Positions 35,814 to 43,888 are shown, counted from the first letter of the stretch. The stretch: DNA of 64,000 nucleotides from Claveliimonas bilis (GCF_020892095.1 NZ_AP024845.1:2790001-2854000); one strand, 5' to 3'. Numbers and translations are program-made. The notes: generated by a model not told the origin, from the letters alone.

Positions 35814-36671
35814 ATGAAAAAAAGAATTGTGGCAATTTTAATGGCGGCTGCTATGGCATCCGCAATGATTACAGCATGTGGATCAGAAGAAACACAGACA
35901 ACTTCAGAGGAATCTACAGATTCCGAATCAGGCAGTGAAAGTACGGAAGGGGATTACCAGTATGTGTCTGCCGCTGATGCTGTGGCTGCAGCAAAAGAGG
36001 GAGGGACTCATGTATTGGATGTTCGCGAATGGAACAATTATGTGAGCGGAAGAGTAGTAAATTCTGAATGGTGTCCGATTTTCCCTCTGGAAGATGACTC
36101 TCTTGTAGAGACAATGACTGCCTATGCAGAAGAAAACTTTGGAGATGATGAAGATATTTATATTATCTGCAACAGCGGACAGCGTGGAGCACAGAAGGCA
36201 ACAGGTGTTCTGGAAGATGCAGGTATTGACGCTTCCCGCATTTATACAGTAGAAGGCGGGGCGGAGGCTCTGGCAGAGGAGAGTGGCGCGCTTACTACAA
36301 ATCGTACGGAGGATAGTATTGAGTGGCAGTATGTATCCGGTGCGGAAGCAGTGGAAGCCGTTGGAAATGAAGACATTCAGATTCTGGATGTAAGAGACGA
36401 TGATACATATGCGCAAGGGCATCTGGAAGGTTCATTGCAGTGCAATCTGAAGGAGATTGAGGATGCAGATGCACAGACTGCTCTCTATGAAATGGCTACA
36501 TCAGAGATGGATCCGGAGAAACCGGTATATCTTTTGTGCTACAGCGGAAATAACTGTGCAAAGACCGGTATTTCTGTACTGAAAGATGCAGGATATGATG
36601 TATCCAATCTTTATATTATTGAAAACGGAGCAAAAGATGCTGATGTAGCGGCTGCTTTTGTGACAGAGTAG
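35814..36671 (+). CDS. Secreted rhodanese lipoprotein 3, two catalytic-type domains
   Basis: A 285-aa lipoprotein with signal start MKKRIVAILM, lipobox ITAC (Cys22) and a Ser/Glu-rich linker. Two single-domain-type rhodanese modules follow. The first (about 48-155) has LDVREW and the loop CNSGQRG with Cys119. The second (about 172-280) has LDVRDDDTYAQGH and the loop CYSGNNC with Cys242. Unlike its two sister proteins, both domains keep the Cys. An AAGGAGG site precedes the ATG. It would act outside the membrane, perhaps passing sulfane sulfur or selenium to a partner; substrates are unknown. Confidence 0.85.
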   Translation: MKKRIVAILMAAAMASAMITACGSEETQTTSEESTDSESGSESTEGDYQYVSAADAVAAAKEGGTHVLDVREWNNYVSGRVVNSEWCPIFPLEDDSLVETMTAYAEENFGDDEDIYIICNSGQRGAQKATGVLEDAGIDASRIYTVEGGAEALAEESGALTTNRTEDSIEWQYVSGAEAVEAVGNEDIQILDVRDDDTYAQGHLEGSLQCNLKEIEDADAQTALYEMATSEMDPEKPVYLLCYSGNNCAKTGISVLKDAGYDVSNLYIIENGAKDADVAAAFVTE

Positions 36672-36675
36672 TATT

Positions 36676-36764
36676 AATTTGGGACGTAACACTTTTAAAG
36701 TTTGTTACGTCCCAAATTGCATTAAACGGTGTCCCAAATTGCGATTAAGGGTGGGTTTTTTTGA
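36676..36764 (+). repeat. Miniature IS-end element, direct repeat copy 2
   Basis: Five bases after the rhodanese 3 stop, a perfect 16-bp inverted repeat AATTTGGGACGTAACA / TGTTACGTCCCAAATT (36676-36691 and 36703-36718) with an 11-nt loop. The arms equal the outer ends of the IS at 23608-25255. Beyond the right arm, the sequence to 36764 matches the right flank of that IS in direct orientation. It contains two near-identical CCCAAATTGC-ATTAA units. The end of this segment is the 3' coding end of maf. It could be a MITE or an internally deleted IS. Confidence 0.8.
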
Positions 36765-37326
36765 GTTCCTGATATAATCTTGCGATGGGAAGTCCTACGA
36801 CGTTATTGTAATCGCCGCGGATTCCTTTTACATGAACCGCAAATTTTCCCTGGATCCCATAAGCGCCGGCTTTATCCATAGGATCGCCGGTAGCAATATA
36901 GCTTTTCAGATCTTCTCTTGAAATGGGATAAAAAGTAACTTCTGTACATTCGCCGAAGCTGCAGGTATGATACCTGCCGCCTCGGCGGGATAGAAGGGAA
37001 ACTCCGGTATATACCTGATGTGTACGGTCTGAAAGCATGGAAAGCATGTCCATGGCTTCCGATTCATCTTCAGGTTTTCCGAGAATTTCGCCCCGGTAAA
37101 CAACCACTGTGTCAGCGCCGATAACGGTAAAATCTCCGTCAAGAGAGGGAACCAGTTTTTTGTAAACATCATCTGCCTTTTGAAAAGCCAGATCCATGAC
37201 TGCTGCCGCAGGATCCTCCACAGTGATTTTTTCATCCGTATCTGACGGGTAAACTTCAAAGTCTATTCCTGCCTGTTTCAAAAGTTCTTTTCGGCGGGGT
37301 GATGCAGATGCAAGTATGTATTTCAT
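36745..37326 (-). CDS. maf: Maf-like nucleotide pyrophosphatase
   Basis: Maf/YhdE-family nucleoside triphosphate pyrophosphatase, 193 aa from the ATG at 37326, linked to removal of modified nucleotides and to septum control. Motifs: LASASPRRKELL near the start, GADTVVVY with LGKPEDE in the middle, and DKAGAYGIQG towards the end. The frame extends upstream but the family start is clear. Its last six codons lie inside the 36676-36764 repeat, so the repeat copy at 25241 carries a faint image of the maf 3' end. Confidence 0.9.
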   Translation of the reverse strand: MKYILASASPRRKELLKQAGIDFEVYPSDTDEKITVEDPAAAVMDLAFQKADDVYKKLVPSLDGDFTVIGADTVVVYRGEILGKPEDESEAMDMLSMLSDRTHQVYTGVSLLSRRGGRYHTCSFGECTEVTFYPISREDLKSYIATGDPMDKAGAYGIQGKFAVHVKGIRGDYNNVVGLPIARLYQELKKTHP

Positions 37327-37383
37327 CACATTTTCAACCTCGTTCTTTCCTGTTTTTCGAAAAAATTCTTCCGGCCCTTGTTC

Positions 37384-37412
37384 TTGCCAACGGAAGAGTT
37401 GTCCTCTATAAT
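37384..37412 (+). promoter_or_regulatory. Promoter of the YbaK/ProX-type deacylase
   Basis: TTGCCA (37384-37389), 17 bp, TATAAT (37407-37412), ahead of the rightward gene starting at 37452. Confidence 0.7.
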
Positions 37413-37451
37413 GTCTATTATAAAACAAAAATGAAAGGGAGGGAATACCCT

Positions 37452-37994
37452 GTGTATATCAGTGAAATTACGACAACAGTGCCTGACAATGTAAAAGAAA
37501 GAGCGCCGCTGGAACAGGAAGTGTATAAGGTTTTTACAAAACTGGGAATTAAATTTGAGCGGGTTGACAATGATGCGGCTTCCTCCATGGAGGAATGTGC
37601 CGAAATAGGAGAAGTGCTTCAGGCGCCGGTCCGCAAGGACGTTTTTTTGTGTAATCAGAAGAAGACGTCATTCTTTCTGCTTTTAATGCCGGACGATAAA
37701 GCCTTTGACACCGCATCTTTCAGCAAAAAGCTGGGAGTTTCTCATATGTCTTTTGCACCGCCGGAACTCATGGAAAAGCATATCGGATGTACGCCGGGAT
37801 CAGCCAGTGTAGTGGGGCTTTTAAATGATGAAGATGACTATGTGCAGCTGATTATTGATAAGGAAGTGGCGGAAGCGGAGTGGTTTGTCTGCAATACCGG
37901 TATCAATACAACCCATCTGAAATTTAAGACTCAGGATCTGCTGAAAAAATTCCTGCCTTATACCCATCACAGACCAAGGATCGTTGATCTGTAG
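37452..37994 (+). CDS. YbaK/ProX-type aminoacyl-tRNA deacylase
   Basis: A 180-aa protein of the YbaK/PrdX-like editing domain family, which hydrolyses mischarged tRNA, typically Ala-tRNA-Pro. Seen: LEQEVYKVFTKLGIKFERVDND at the start, the lysine-bearing KDVFLCNQKKTSFFLLLMPDD, GCTPGSASVVGLLND and CNTGINTTHLKF near the end. The GTG at 37452 is preferred because a GGGAGGG site lies 8 bp upstream; an ATG at 37431 is possible. It is free-standing, divergent from maf, and shares a two-way terminator with the convergent DUF4317 gene. Confidence 0.85.
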   Translation: MYISEITTTVPDNVKERAPLEQEVYKVFTKLGIKFERVDNDAASSMEECAEIGEVLQAPVRKDVFLCNQKKTSFFLLLMPDDKAFDTASFSKKLGVSHMSFAPPELMEKHIGCTPGSASVVGLLNDEDDYVQLIIDKEVAEAEWFVCNTGINTTHLKFKTQDLLKKFLPYTHHRPRIVDL

Positions 37995-38026
37995 AAAACA
38001 GGCAATCAGTTTTTAAAAAGAAAAGA

Positions 38027-38095
38027 GGCAGAACCGGTACAAAGGCAGCGAATATTCCAAATATTCATATTTGCCTCTTTGTACCAGCTCTGCCT
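38027..38095. terminator. Bidirectional terminator
   Basis: A long hairpin pairs GGCAGAACCGGTACAAAGGCA with TGCCTCTTTGTACCAGCTCTGCC, with small bulges, between two converging genes. It is bordered by an A run on the left and TTTT on the right, so it can serve both strands. Confidence 0.8.
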
Positions 38096-38096
38096 T

Positions 38097-39224
38097 TTAT
38101 AATGTTACCTTTACTTCCATACCGTTCACTTCCACCTGATCATCTACAGGGATCACAAGGCATTTCCGCCCGTCGATCATCTGAATATCTACCAGATCTG
38201 TGCGTTCAGGATTCACGTTAATGACAATGTCCGGCGTCCTGATGTTAAATTTCTTTGTATTTGTCAGATTGGAGGCAAGAAGAGAAGTTTTGGGCCCCAC
38301 AGTCTCGTCAAAGTCTTTTTCAAAATCTTCCAGCTTTTCATCCGGCACGCCACTCAAAGAAAAAAGGCGTTTCATTTCCTGTTTCCCCAGCTCAAGAGGT
38401 TCCTCCGCCTCTTTATTTTCTTCAATTAAAGTATTGAGATTTTCATGGATGTTCCGTATGACAGTATATTCACAGTCATCCCCCAGCGTTTCTTCAATGA
38501 CAGTCTGAAAAGATTCCTTCTGGCAACCGGCACTCATCACTTCTGTGCAGCCAAGTACCTGTTCAAGGAAGGTATCCTGAAGTTCTTCCGGTTTTTTAGA
38601 GTAGTACAGGACGCTATGTATGTCATCGGCCCGGTCATGGAAGGCAGGAAACAGAAAACCGTTCGCCGGTACATTGACGATCCAGTCCCGGATACGATCC
38701 TCAATGCTGTTGTGCTCTGCATTGTAACACAGTCCGGCTTTGGAAAGATTTACCGGGCAGATGCTGCAGAGAATATAATCGTAGACGGAATCTGAAGCAT
38801 CAAACATTTCCGTTCCGTCGGAAGCTTTTCCAGGCACATCGTAGGCGGCATGGATCAGCAGGATAAGATAGTGCTCGGCAAAGTCATAGTTTTCGATCAC
38901 TTTGTCATAGAATTCCGAAAGAAGCATATCGTCCGTCAGACGGCTGTCCCGGAGCTGCAGCAAAAATTCCTGAGTTCCGCCGCTTTTTTCCTGTTCCAGC
39001 GGAAATTCCATGTTGATGAGATTTTTTCCGACAGTGCCGGAGAGAGTCTTTTTAAAAAGATCAAAGTATTTAAAAGCTTCCTCTTCCGGCAGAGAGAGGA
39101 ATGCTTCTTTAAATTCCAGTTTCTTTTCCTTGTCCCCGTTCACATAGCAGCCGCAGAGTCTTGTGATCGCACAGTTCTGAGGTGAGAATTGTTTACGGAT
39201 TTCAAGGACTTCCTTTTTATTCAT
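38097..39224 (-). CDS. DUF4317 family protein
   Basis: A 375-aa protein of the DUF4317 family, found widely in Lachnospiraceae, with no known function. It begins MNKKEVLEIRKQFSP and contains ITRLCGCYVNGD near residue 25, a feature of the family, plus a C-terminal stretch FNIRTPDIVINVNPERTDLV. There is no signal peptide or membrane helix, so it is cytoplasmic. The ATG at 39224 has an AAGGGG site; a TTG two codons earlier is less likely. It is a single gene convergent with the tRNA deacylase gene. Confidence 0.85.
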   Translation of the reverse strand: MNKKEVLEIRKQFSPQNCAITRLCGCYVNGDKEKKLEFKEAFLSLPEEEAFKYFDLFKKTLSGTVGKNLINMEFPLEQEKSGGTQEFLLQLRDSRLTDDMLLSEFYDKVIENYDFAEHYLILLIHAAYDVPGKASDGTEMFDASDSVYDYILCSICPVNLSKAGLCYNAEHNSIEDRIRDWIVNVPANGFLFPAFHDRADDIHSVLYYSKKPEELQDTFLEQVLGCTEVMSAGCQKESFQTVIEETLGDDCEYTVIRNIHENLNTLIEENKEAEEPLELGKQEMKRLFSLSGVPDEKLEDFEKDFDETVGPKTSLLASNLTNTKKFNIRTPDIVINVNPERTDLVDIQMIDGRKCLVIPVDDQVEVNGMEVKVTL

Positions 39225-39353
39225 ATACAAAACCCCTTTTCATTTACCTGTTTTTCCCCTATGTACGGGGAAAATGACAGGAATAATCTTAGCATATTGA
39301 AGGTGAATTTACAATATATTGTTAACAGACGACTAGGCTAAGGAGAGGTAAGA

Positions 39354-40571
39354 ATGAAAAGAGTCCTGGCAGCGCTGGTATGTGCTTTTTTGCTCATACA
39401 GCAGGCAGGAGAAGTCCAGGCGGCAGGTATCCTGCAGTTTGAAGAAGAAACGGATGCGATACAGAATACAGAGAATACAGAAGCAAAAAAAGATAAGGTA
39501 AGCGCTCCGTCGGCGCTCCTCATGGAAGCATCCACCGGGAAAGTGATTTATGAAAAAAATGCAGATGAGCAAAGGCATCCTGCAAGTGTAACAAAGATTA
39601 TGACCCTTCTTCTCATTTTTGATGCATTAGAAGAGGGGAAGATCTCTCTGGAGGACAAAGTAACGGTCTCAGAGTATGCGGCCTCTATGGGAGGCTCCCA
39701 GGTGTTTCTGGAACCGGGAGAAGAGCAGACTGTCGATACGATGATCAAATGTATTGCCGTAGCCAGCGCAAATGACGCTTCCGTGGCCATGGCGGAATTT
39801 GTCTGGGGAAGCGAGGAAGAATTTGTAAAACATATGAATGAGAGAGCGAAGGGCCTGGGCATGGAAAATACCAGCTTCGTAAATTGCAATGGTCTGGACA
39901 CAGAAGGGCATCTGACAACAGCAAGAGATATTGCTCTGATGTCAAGAGAATTGATTCTTACATACCCGCAGATCCGGGATTACGTCACGATATGGATGGA
40001 AAATATTACTCATACAACGGCAAAGGGTGCCAGTGAGTTCGGTCTTGCAAATACGAACAAACTAATCCGGCAGTACGCCTATGCTACCGGGCTGAAAACA
40101 GGCTCCACAGGGGAAGCCGGATTTTGCATGTCAGCGACAGCTGAAAAAAATCAGATGCAGATGATAGCGGTGGTCATGGGAGCCAAAGATTCCAAGTCAA
40201 GATTTCAGGATGCAGTTACACTTTTGGATCACGGATTTGCATCCTGTGTCAAGTATACGGATGACGGTCTGGAGGGAATGAAACCGGTAAAAGTAGAAGG
40301 AGGGATGAAGGATCAGGTGCCGGTGAAGCAGAAAGAATCGTTCTCTTATATTGATACAGAAGGGGCAGATCTGACAGCGATTGAAAAGGATTACCAGACA
40401 GTTGAAAAGTTAAAGGCTCCTGTAAAGACAGGAGAGAAGGCGGGAAGCGTTGTCTATACGCTGGAAGGGAAGACGATTGGAAGCATTGATGTTATTACAG
40501 TGGAAAATGTCAGAGAAGCGACTTATACAAGTATACTTGAAAAGGTTTTGAAGTCATTTTTTATCGGATAA
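39354..40571 (+). CDS. dacF: D-alanyl-D-alanine carboxypeptidase 1
   Basis: A 405-aa low-molecular-weight penicillin-binding protein that trims the terminal D-Ala from cell-wall stem peptides. It has a signal peptide (cleavage likely after VQA, about residue 23) and the triad motifs Ser78-Val-Thr-Lys81, Ser138-Ala-Asn140 and Lys248-Thr-Gly250. The C-terminal beta domain (about 310-385) precedes a short tail that may anchor to the membrane. An AGGAGAGG site precedes the ATG. Similar DacF proteins act in spore or vegetative wall maturation. A second, more distant copy is at 45354. Confidence 0.88.
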   Translation: MKRVLAALVCAFLLIQQAGEVQAAGILQFEEETDAIQNTENTEAKKDKVSAPSALLMEASTGKVIYEKNADEQRHPASVTKIMTLLLIFDALEEGKISLEDKVTVSEYAASMGGSQVFLEPGEEQTVDTMIKCIAVASANDASVAMAEFVWGSEEEFVKHMNERAKGLGMENTSFVNCNGLDTEGHLTTARDIALMSRELILTYPQIRDYVTIWMENITHTTAKGASEFGLANTNKLIRQYAYATGLKTGSTGEAGFCMSATAEKNQMQMIAVVMGAKDSKSRFQDAVTLLDHGFASCVKYTDDGLEGMKPVKVEGGMKDQVPVKQKESFSYIDTEGADLTAIEKDYQTVEKLKAPVKTGEKAGSVVYTLEGKTIGSIDVITVENVREATYTSILEKVLKSFFIG

Positions 40572-40573
40572 AC

Positions 40574-40603
40574 TTTACAATTGCCGGGGAATAATTATAT
40601 AAT
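40574..40603 (+). promoter_or_regulatory. Promoter upstream of the deoC leader
   Basis: TTTACA (40574-40579), 18 bp, TATAAT (40598-40603), just after the dacF stop. A terminator-like hairpin lies between this promoter and deoC. Confidence 0.55.
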
Positions 40604-40638
40604 CAGTATACATATATCATTCAGGACACAGCGCCAGC

Positions 40639-40676
40639 AAAAGGAGAAAAAGGTTTTGGGCGTTTTTCTCCTTTTT
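40639..40676 (+). terminator. Terminator or attenuator before deoC
   Basis: A 13-bp stem AAAAGGAGAAAAA/TTTTTCTCCTTTT with an 11-nt loop ends in TTTTT. It probably ends dacF transcripts and would also stop transcripts from the 40574 promoter, leaving a short RNA unless read through. Confidence 0.75.
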
Positions 40677-40720
40677 GATTGCGCACTGATATTAGGGAAA
40701 ACGGCAAAGGAGAGATTAAA

Positions 40721-41368
40721 ATGAAACTTGCATCAATGATCGATCATACAATACTGAAACCAGAAGCAGGCAAAGAGCAGGTGGAAACAATATGCCGGGA
40801 GGCCAGGGAGTATGGTTTTGCATCTGTATGTGTAAATTCATCCTATGTACCACTGTGTGCAGAACTTTTAAGGGATACTGAAGTTAAGGTATGTACAGTG
40901 ATCGGATTCCCTCTGGGGGCAATGTCAACGGCGGCAAAAGCAGCGGAAGCCCGCCAGGCTATTCTTGACGGAGCGGAAGAACTGGATATGGTCATTCATA
41001 TCGGGATGCTGAAAGATGGGAACAATGAATATGTAGAGCAGGATATTCATTCTGTCGTGGAAGAAGCCAGAGGGAAAGCAGCTGTGAAGGTAATCATTGA
41101 AACATGTCTGCTCTCAGAAGAAGAAAAGATAAGAGCCTGCCTGCTGGCGAAAAAGGCAGGAGCAGATTATGTGAAAACGTCCACCGGATTCTCTACAGGC
41201 GGTGCTACAGCAGAGGATATTGCCCTTATGAAGAAAACGGTTGGAAAGGACATGAAAGTAAAGGCTTCCGGAGGAATCCGCACCAGGGAAAAGGCGGAGG
41301 AAATGAGAAAGGCGGGAGCTGACCGGATTGGTACAAGCTCTGGAATTCGGATTGTGGAGGCAATGTGA
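40721..41368 (+). CDS. deoC: Deoxyribose-phosphate aldolase
   Basis: Class I aldolase splitting 2-deoxyribose-5-phosphate into glyceraldehyde-3-phosphate and acetaldehyde in nucleoside catabolism. 215 aa from the ATG at 40721, which has an AAAGGAG site. Active residues are visible: Asp89, Schiff-base Lys152 ([14 protein letters not shown]) and Lys181 (VKASGGIRT). It is joined to a phosphoesterase gene by a TGATG overlap. No other nucleoside catabolism genes are nearby. Confidence 0.95.
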   Translation: MKLASMIDHTILKPEAGKEQVETICREAREYGFASVCVNSSYVPLCAELLRDTEVKVCTVIGFPLGAMSTAAKAAEARQAILDGAEELDMVIHIGMLKDGNNEYVEQDIHSVVEEARGKAAVKVIIETCLLSEEEKIRACLLAKKAGADYVKTSTGFSTGGATAEDIALMKKTVGKDMKVKASGGIRTREKAEEMRKAGADRIGTSSGIRIVEAM

Positions 41369-42243
41369 TGAAAAACTTCCTGGCAGGAGCAACGGTGGCA
41401 TGCATCCTGGCAAGTGCGGAGATACTTCGGGAGCTTCACACTTTTGAGGTGTGCCATTACAGTATTCCTCTTCCAAAAATGAAAAAAGAAGAGAAAAGAA
41501 AAGTTTTGTTTTTAACAGATCTTCACGGGAAAGAGTACGGAAAAGAGAATAGAAGACTGATAAAGAAAATTCGGGAAGAGAAGCCGGACTATATACTCAT
41601 CGGCGGAGATATGCTGACAAGGACAAAAAAAGAAACAGAGCAGAAAGCTTTACGGCTTTTTTCTCATCTTGCCGGTATTTGCCCGGTCTATGCGGCAAAC
41701 GGAAACCACGAACAGAAAATGAAAGAGAACCTGGAAGATTATGGAACTCGTTATGAAAAATACAAAGAAGCGGTAAAAAGTACAGGGGTGCATCTGCTGG
41801 AAAACGATTCCGTCAGCCTGCATTTTGGGGGACAGCCGGTAAAAGTCACCGGTCTGGAGATCCCTCTGTCCTGTTACAGCCGGGTGAAGAGGGAGGAGCT
41901 GCGGGTTTCACAGATTTCAGAGAGAGTCGGAGTATCTGAAAAAGAAGAATACCAGATTCTGCTTGCCCATAATCCGGCCTTTATCTCACAGTATTGGGAG
42001 TGGGGGGCAGATCTTGTGCTGTCCGGACATCTTCATGGAGGAATCGTCCGAATCCCGGGAATCGGCGGCGTTATTACGCCGCAGTTTAAGCTGTTCCCAA
42101 GATATTCCGGAGATATGTATCAAAAAGACGGACATATTTCCGTTGTCAGCAAAGGGCTTGGGACCCACACGGTCAATGTCCGTCTCTTTAATCCGGCAGA
42201 ACTGACTGCCGTTACTTTTTATGGAAGCAAGTCCCAGGATTAA
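41368..42243 (+). CDS. Membrane-anchored metallophosphoesterase
   Basis: A 291-aa calcineurin-like phosphoesterase. An N-terminal hydrophobic helix (about 3-20) may anchor it. Metal-binding motifs are all present: TDLHG (about residue 49), GGDML, NGNHEQ, AHNP and SGHLHGG. This pattern resembles the YkuE/YpbG-like group. The ATG at 41368 overlaps the deoC stop; a GTG one codon earlier is possible. The stop overlaps the convergent degV stop by 4 bp, so no terminator fits between them. Confidence 0.85.
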   Translation: MKNFLAGATVACILASAEILRELHTFEVCHYSIPLPKMKKEEKRKVLFLTDLHGKEYGKENRRLIKKIREEKPDYILIGGDMLTRTKKETEQKALRLFSHLAGICPVYAANGNHEQKMKENLEDYGTRYEKYKEAVKSTGVHLLENDSVSLHFGGQPVKVTGLEIPLSCYSRVKREELRVSQISERVGVSEKEEYQILLAHNPAFISQYWEWGADLVLSGHLHGGIVRIPGIGGVITPQFKLFPRYSGDMYQKDGHISVVSKGLGTHTVNVRLFNPAELTAVTFYGSKSQD

Positions 42244-43118
42244 GGGGTGTGTACGCGAAAAACGCCTACGCCAAGAGCGCCCGGGCCTGTATGACAGCCG
42301 ATGCTCATAGTGAGAGGGTAGTGGACAATTTCCATGTCCGGGAAATATTCCTGGAAACGCTGCTTCCAGGAGGCGAATTCCTTCTCCGGCATGAGAGTTT
42401 CGGCCATACCGACTTTTAAAAGTCCTTTCTCTTTCAGAGGAAGAAAACGGGTATCCATATCGTGCTGTACTGCTTTGCACATGGTGCGGAAAGCGGACTT
42501 CATCCCCCGTACTTTAGCAAAAGCATCCAGCTTGTCGCCTTGAATAGTAAGAACGGGCTTCAGATTTAATACAGTTCCGATCGCGGCAGCGGCAGGGGTG
42601 ACTCTGCCGCCTCTTTTCAGATATTCCAATGTATCTACTGCGATGTAGATACTGGCATCCAGGGATTCCCTCTCAAGTGTTTCCTGAATCTGCCTGCCGG
42701 ATAATCCTTCAGCGGCAAGATCACAGGCGTCCAGAACAGACTGCATCTGCGTGACGGAAATCCGATGATTATCCACCACATGTACCCGCCCTGCAAAAGG
42801 TTCGTCAGAAGCCAGCATAGCTGCATTTGCGCAGGAATTGGAAAGTCCGCTGGACATGGGGATATACACGATTTCATCATAGGATTTCAGGAGGGCTGTC
42901 CACATACTGATCACATCCCCCGGAGAGGGAAGGGATGTGCTGACTTTGGAACCGCCGGAAAGTTTCTGGTAAAACGTATCCGTTGTGATACTGGTTCCTT
43001 CAAAAAAGATCTCTCCGTCAATTAGTACGGGCATAGGAATAATATGAATATTCGGGCGGGGTTCACTGCCTGGCATAATTCCACAGTTACTGTCCGTCAT
43101 GATTGCTATTTCTGACAT
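42240..43118 (-). CDS. DegV family fatty-acid-binding protein
   Basis: A 292-aa DegV/FakB-like protein. These bind a fatty acid, and in many Firmicutes present it to the kinase FakA. Family marks: MTDSNCGIMPG at the start, PMSSGLSNS (fatty-acid carboxylate site), VVDNHRIS, YLKRGGRV, LKPVLTIQGDKLD and a final GCHTGPGALGVGV. An AAGGAG site precedes the ATG. It is divergent from a TetR-type regulator and has a good promoter with an inverted repeat at its start, suggesting control by that regulator. Confidence 0.9.
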   Translation of the reverse strand: MSEIAIMTDSNCGIMPGSEPRPNIHIIPMPVLIDGEIFFEGTSITTDTFYQKLSGGSKVSTSLPSPGDVISMWTALLKSYDEIVYIPMSSGLSNSCANAAMLASDEPFAGRVHVVDNHRISVTQMQSVLDACDLAAEGLSGRQIQETLERESLDASIYIAVDTLEYLKRGGRVTPAAAAIGTVLNLKPVLTIQGDKLDAFAKVRGMKSAFRTMCKAVQHDMDTRFLPLKEKGLLKVGMAETLMPEKEFASWKQRFQEYFPDMEIVHYPLTMSIGCHTGPGALGVGVFRVHTP

Positions 43119-43142
43119 AAAAATCTCCTTTTGACTGTAATC

Positions 43143-43192
43143 TTAACAGGTGTTAAAATTATAGCAAAACGTATATGGAATCTCAATTGACA
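43143..43192. promoter_or_regulatory. Divergent degV/tetR control region with operator-like repeat
   Basis: Minus strand: TTGAGA (43186-43181), 17 bp, TATAAT (43163-43158) driving degV. Just downstream, at the degV transcript start, lies the inverted repeat TTAACA-GG-TGTTAA (43143-43156), a likely operator. Plus strand: TTGACA at 43187-43192 is a -35 for the regulator gene; its -10 is less clear (TTATTT around 43211). Confidence 0.6.
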
Positions 43193-43239
43193 AAACCTGC
43201 TATTTGTAAGTTATTTATACAAAATAAGGAAAGTGTAAA

Positions 43240-43824
43240 ATGGAAGACAAGCGAATCACAAAAACAAAAAAGAATTTAAAATATACATTAGTTGATATGC
43301 TGGCAGAGCAGCCTTTTGAGAAGATCACCATTACTGAGCTCTGCAGCCGCACAGAAATCAGCAGGATTACTTTTTACTCTCACTATAGTGATAAATATGC
43401 CCTTGTGGATGAGATGTTTCAGGATATGATAGTTCTCGGGACAAAGGAATATGAAAAAAAGCAAAATGAAACGAATCCTGACCGTAATGAAATAAAGAGT
43501 TACTGCAATATTCTGGATAGTATCCTGGATATATATTATGGAAATTTTGACTTTTTCCGTCACACAGCTCCGGATAAAAACCCTTATTTGGCTTTCGCGC
43601 TTTATAGTATTATTCTGGAAACAGTGGAAGGACATACAAGGCGGATGGAATCGCGTACGCCCTTGAAATATTCCGCGAAAAAGATTGCGGGATTTCTTTG
43701 CTATGGAATGATCGGATTTATTAACGAAAGTCACGAAGAAAAGGTTCCTGTAGAACAGATACGGGAGGAGGCAAGGGAACTGCTGGTAGGAGTCCTGGGT
43801 TCGAAAGCCCTGATTCGTCTGTAG
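43240..43824 (+). CDS. TetR/AcrR-family regulator
   Basis: A 194-aa transcription regulator. The N-terminal helix-turn-helix (about 8-55) reads KNLKYTLVDMLAEQPFEKIT...CSRTEISRITFYSHYSDKYAL, typical of TetR proteins. The C-terminal ligand domain resembles the DhaS/TetR_C type often seen in clostridia. It is divergent from degV across a 120-bp gap with an inverted repeat, so regulation of degV and of itself, perhaps by a fatty acid, is inferred. Confidence 0.85.
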   Translation: MEDKRITKTKKNLKYTLVDMLAEQPFEKITITELCSRTEISRITFYSHYSDKYALVDEMFQDMIVLGTKEYEKKQNETNPDRNEIKSYCNILDSILDIYYGNFDFFRHTAPDKNPYLAFALYSIILETVEGHTRRMESRTPLKYSAKKIAGFLCYGMIGFINESHEEKVPVEQIREEARELLVGVLGSKALIRL

Positions 43825-43859
43825 AAAACAGAGGGGATTTTCGCCAGGAGAAAAAGATA

Positions 43860-43888
43860 TTGTATAAAGACAAAAAGTCCGATATAAT
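43860..43888 (+). promoter_or_regulatory. scpA promoter
   Basis: TTGTAT (43860-43865), 17 bp, TATAAT (43883-43888), 29 bp before scpA. Confidence 0.65.

Noticed and set aside
26658-36671. Arsenic resistance operon
   Set aside because: No ArsR, ArsB/Acr3, ArsC or ArsM-like protein is present; only the radical SAM and transferase families recall arsenosugar synthesis.
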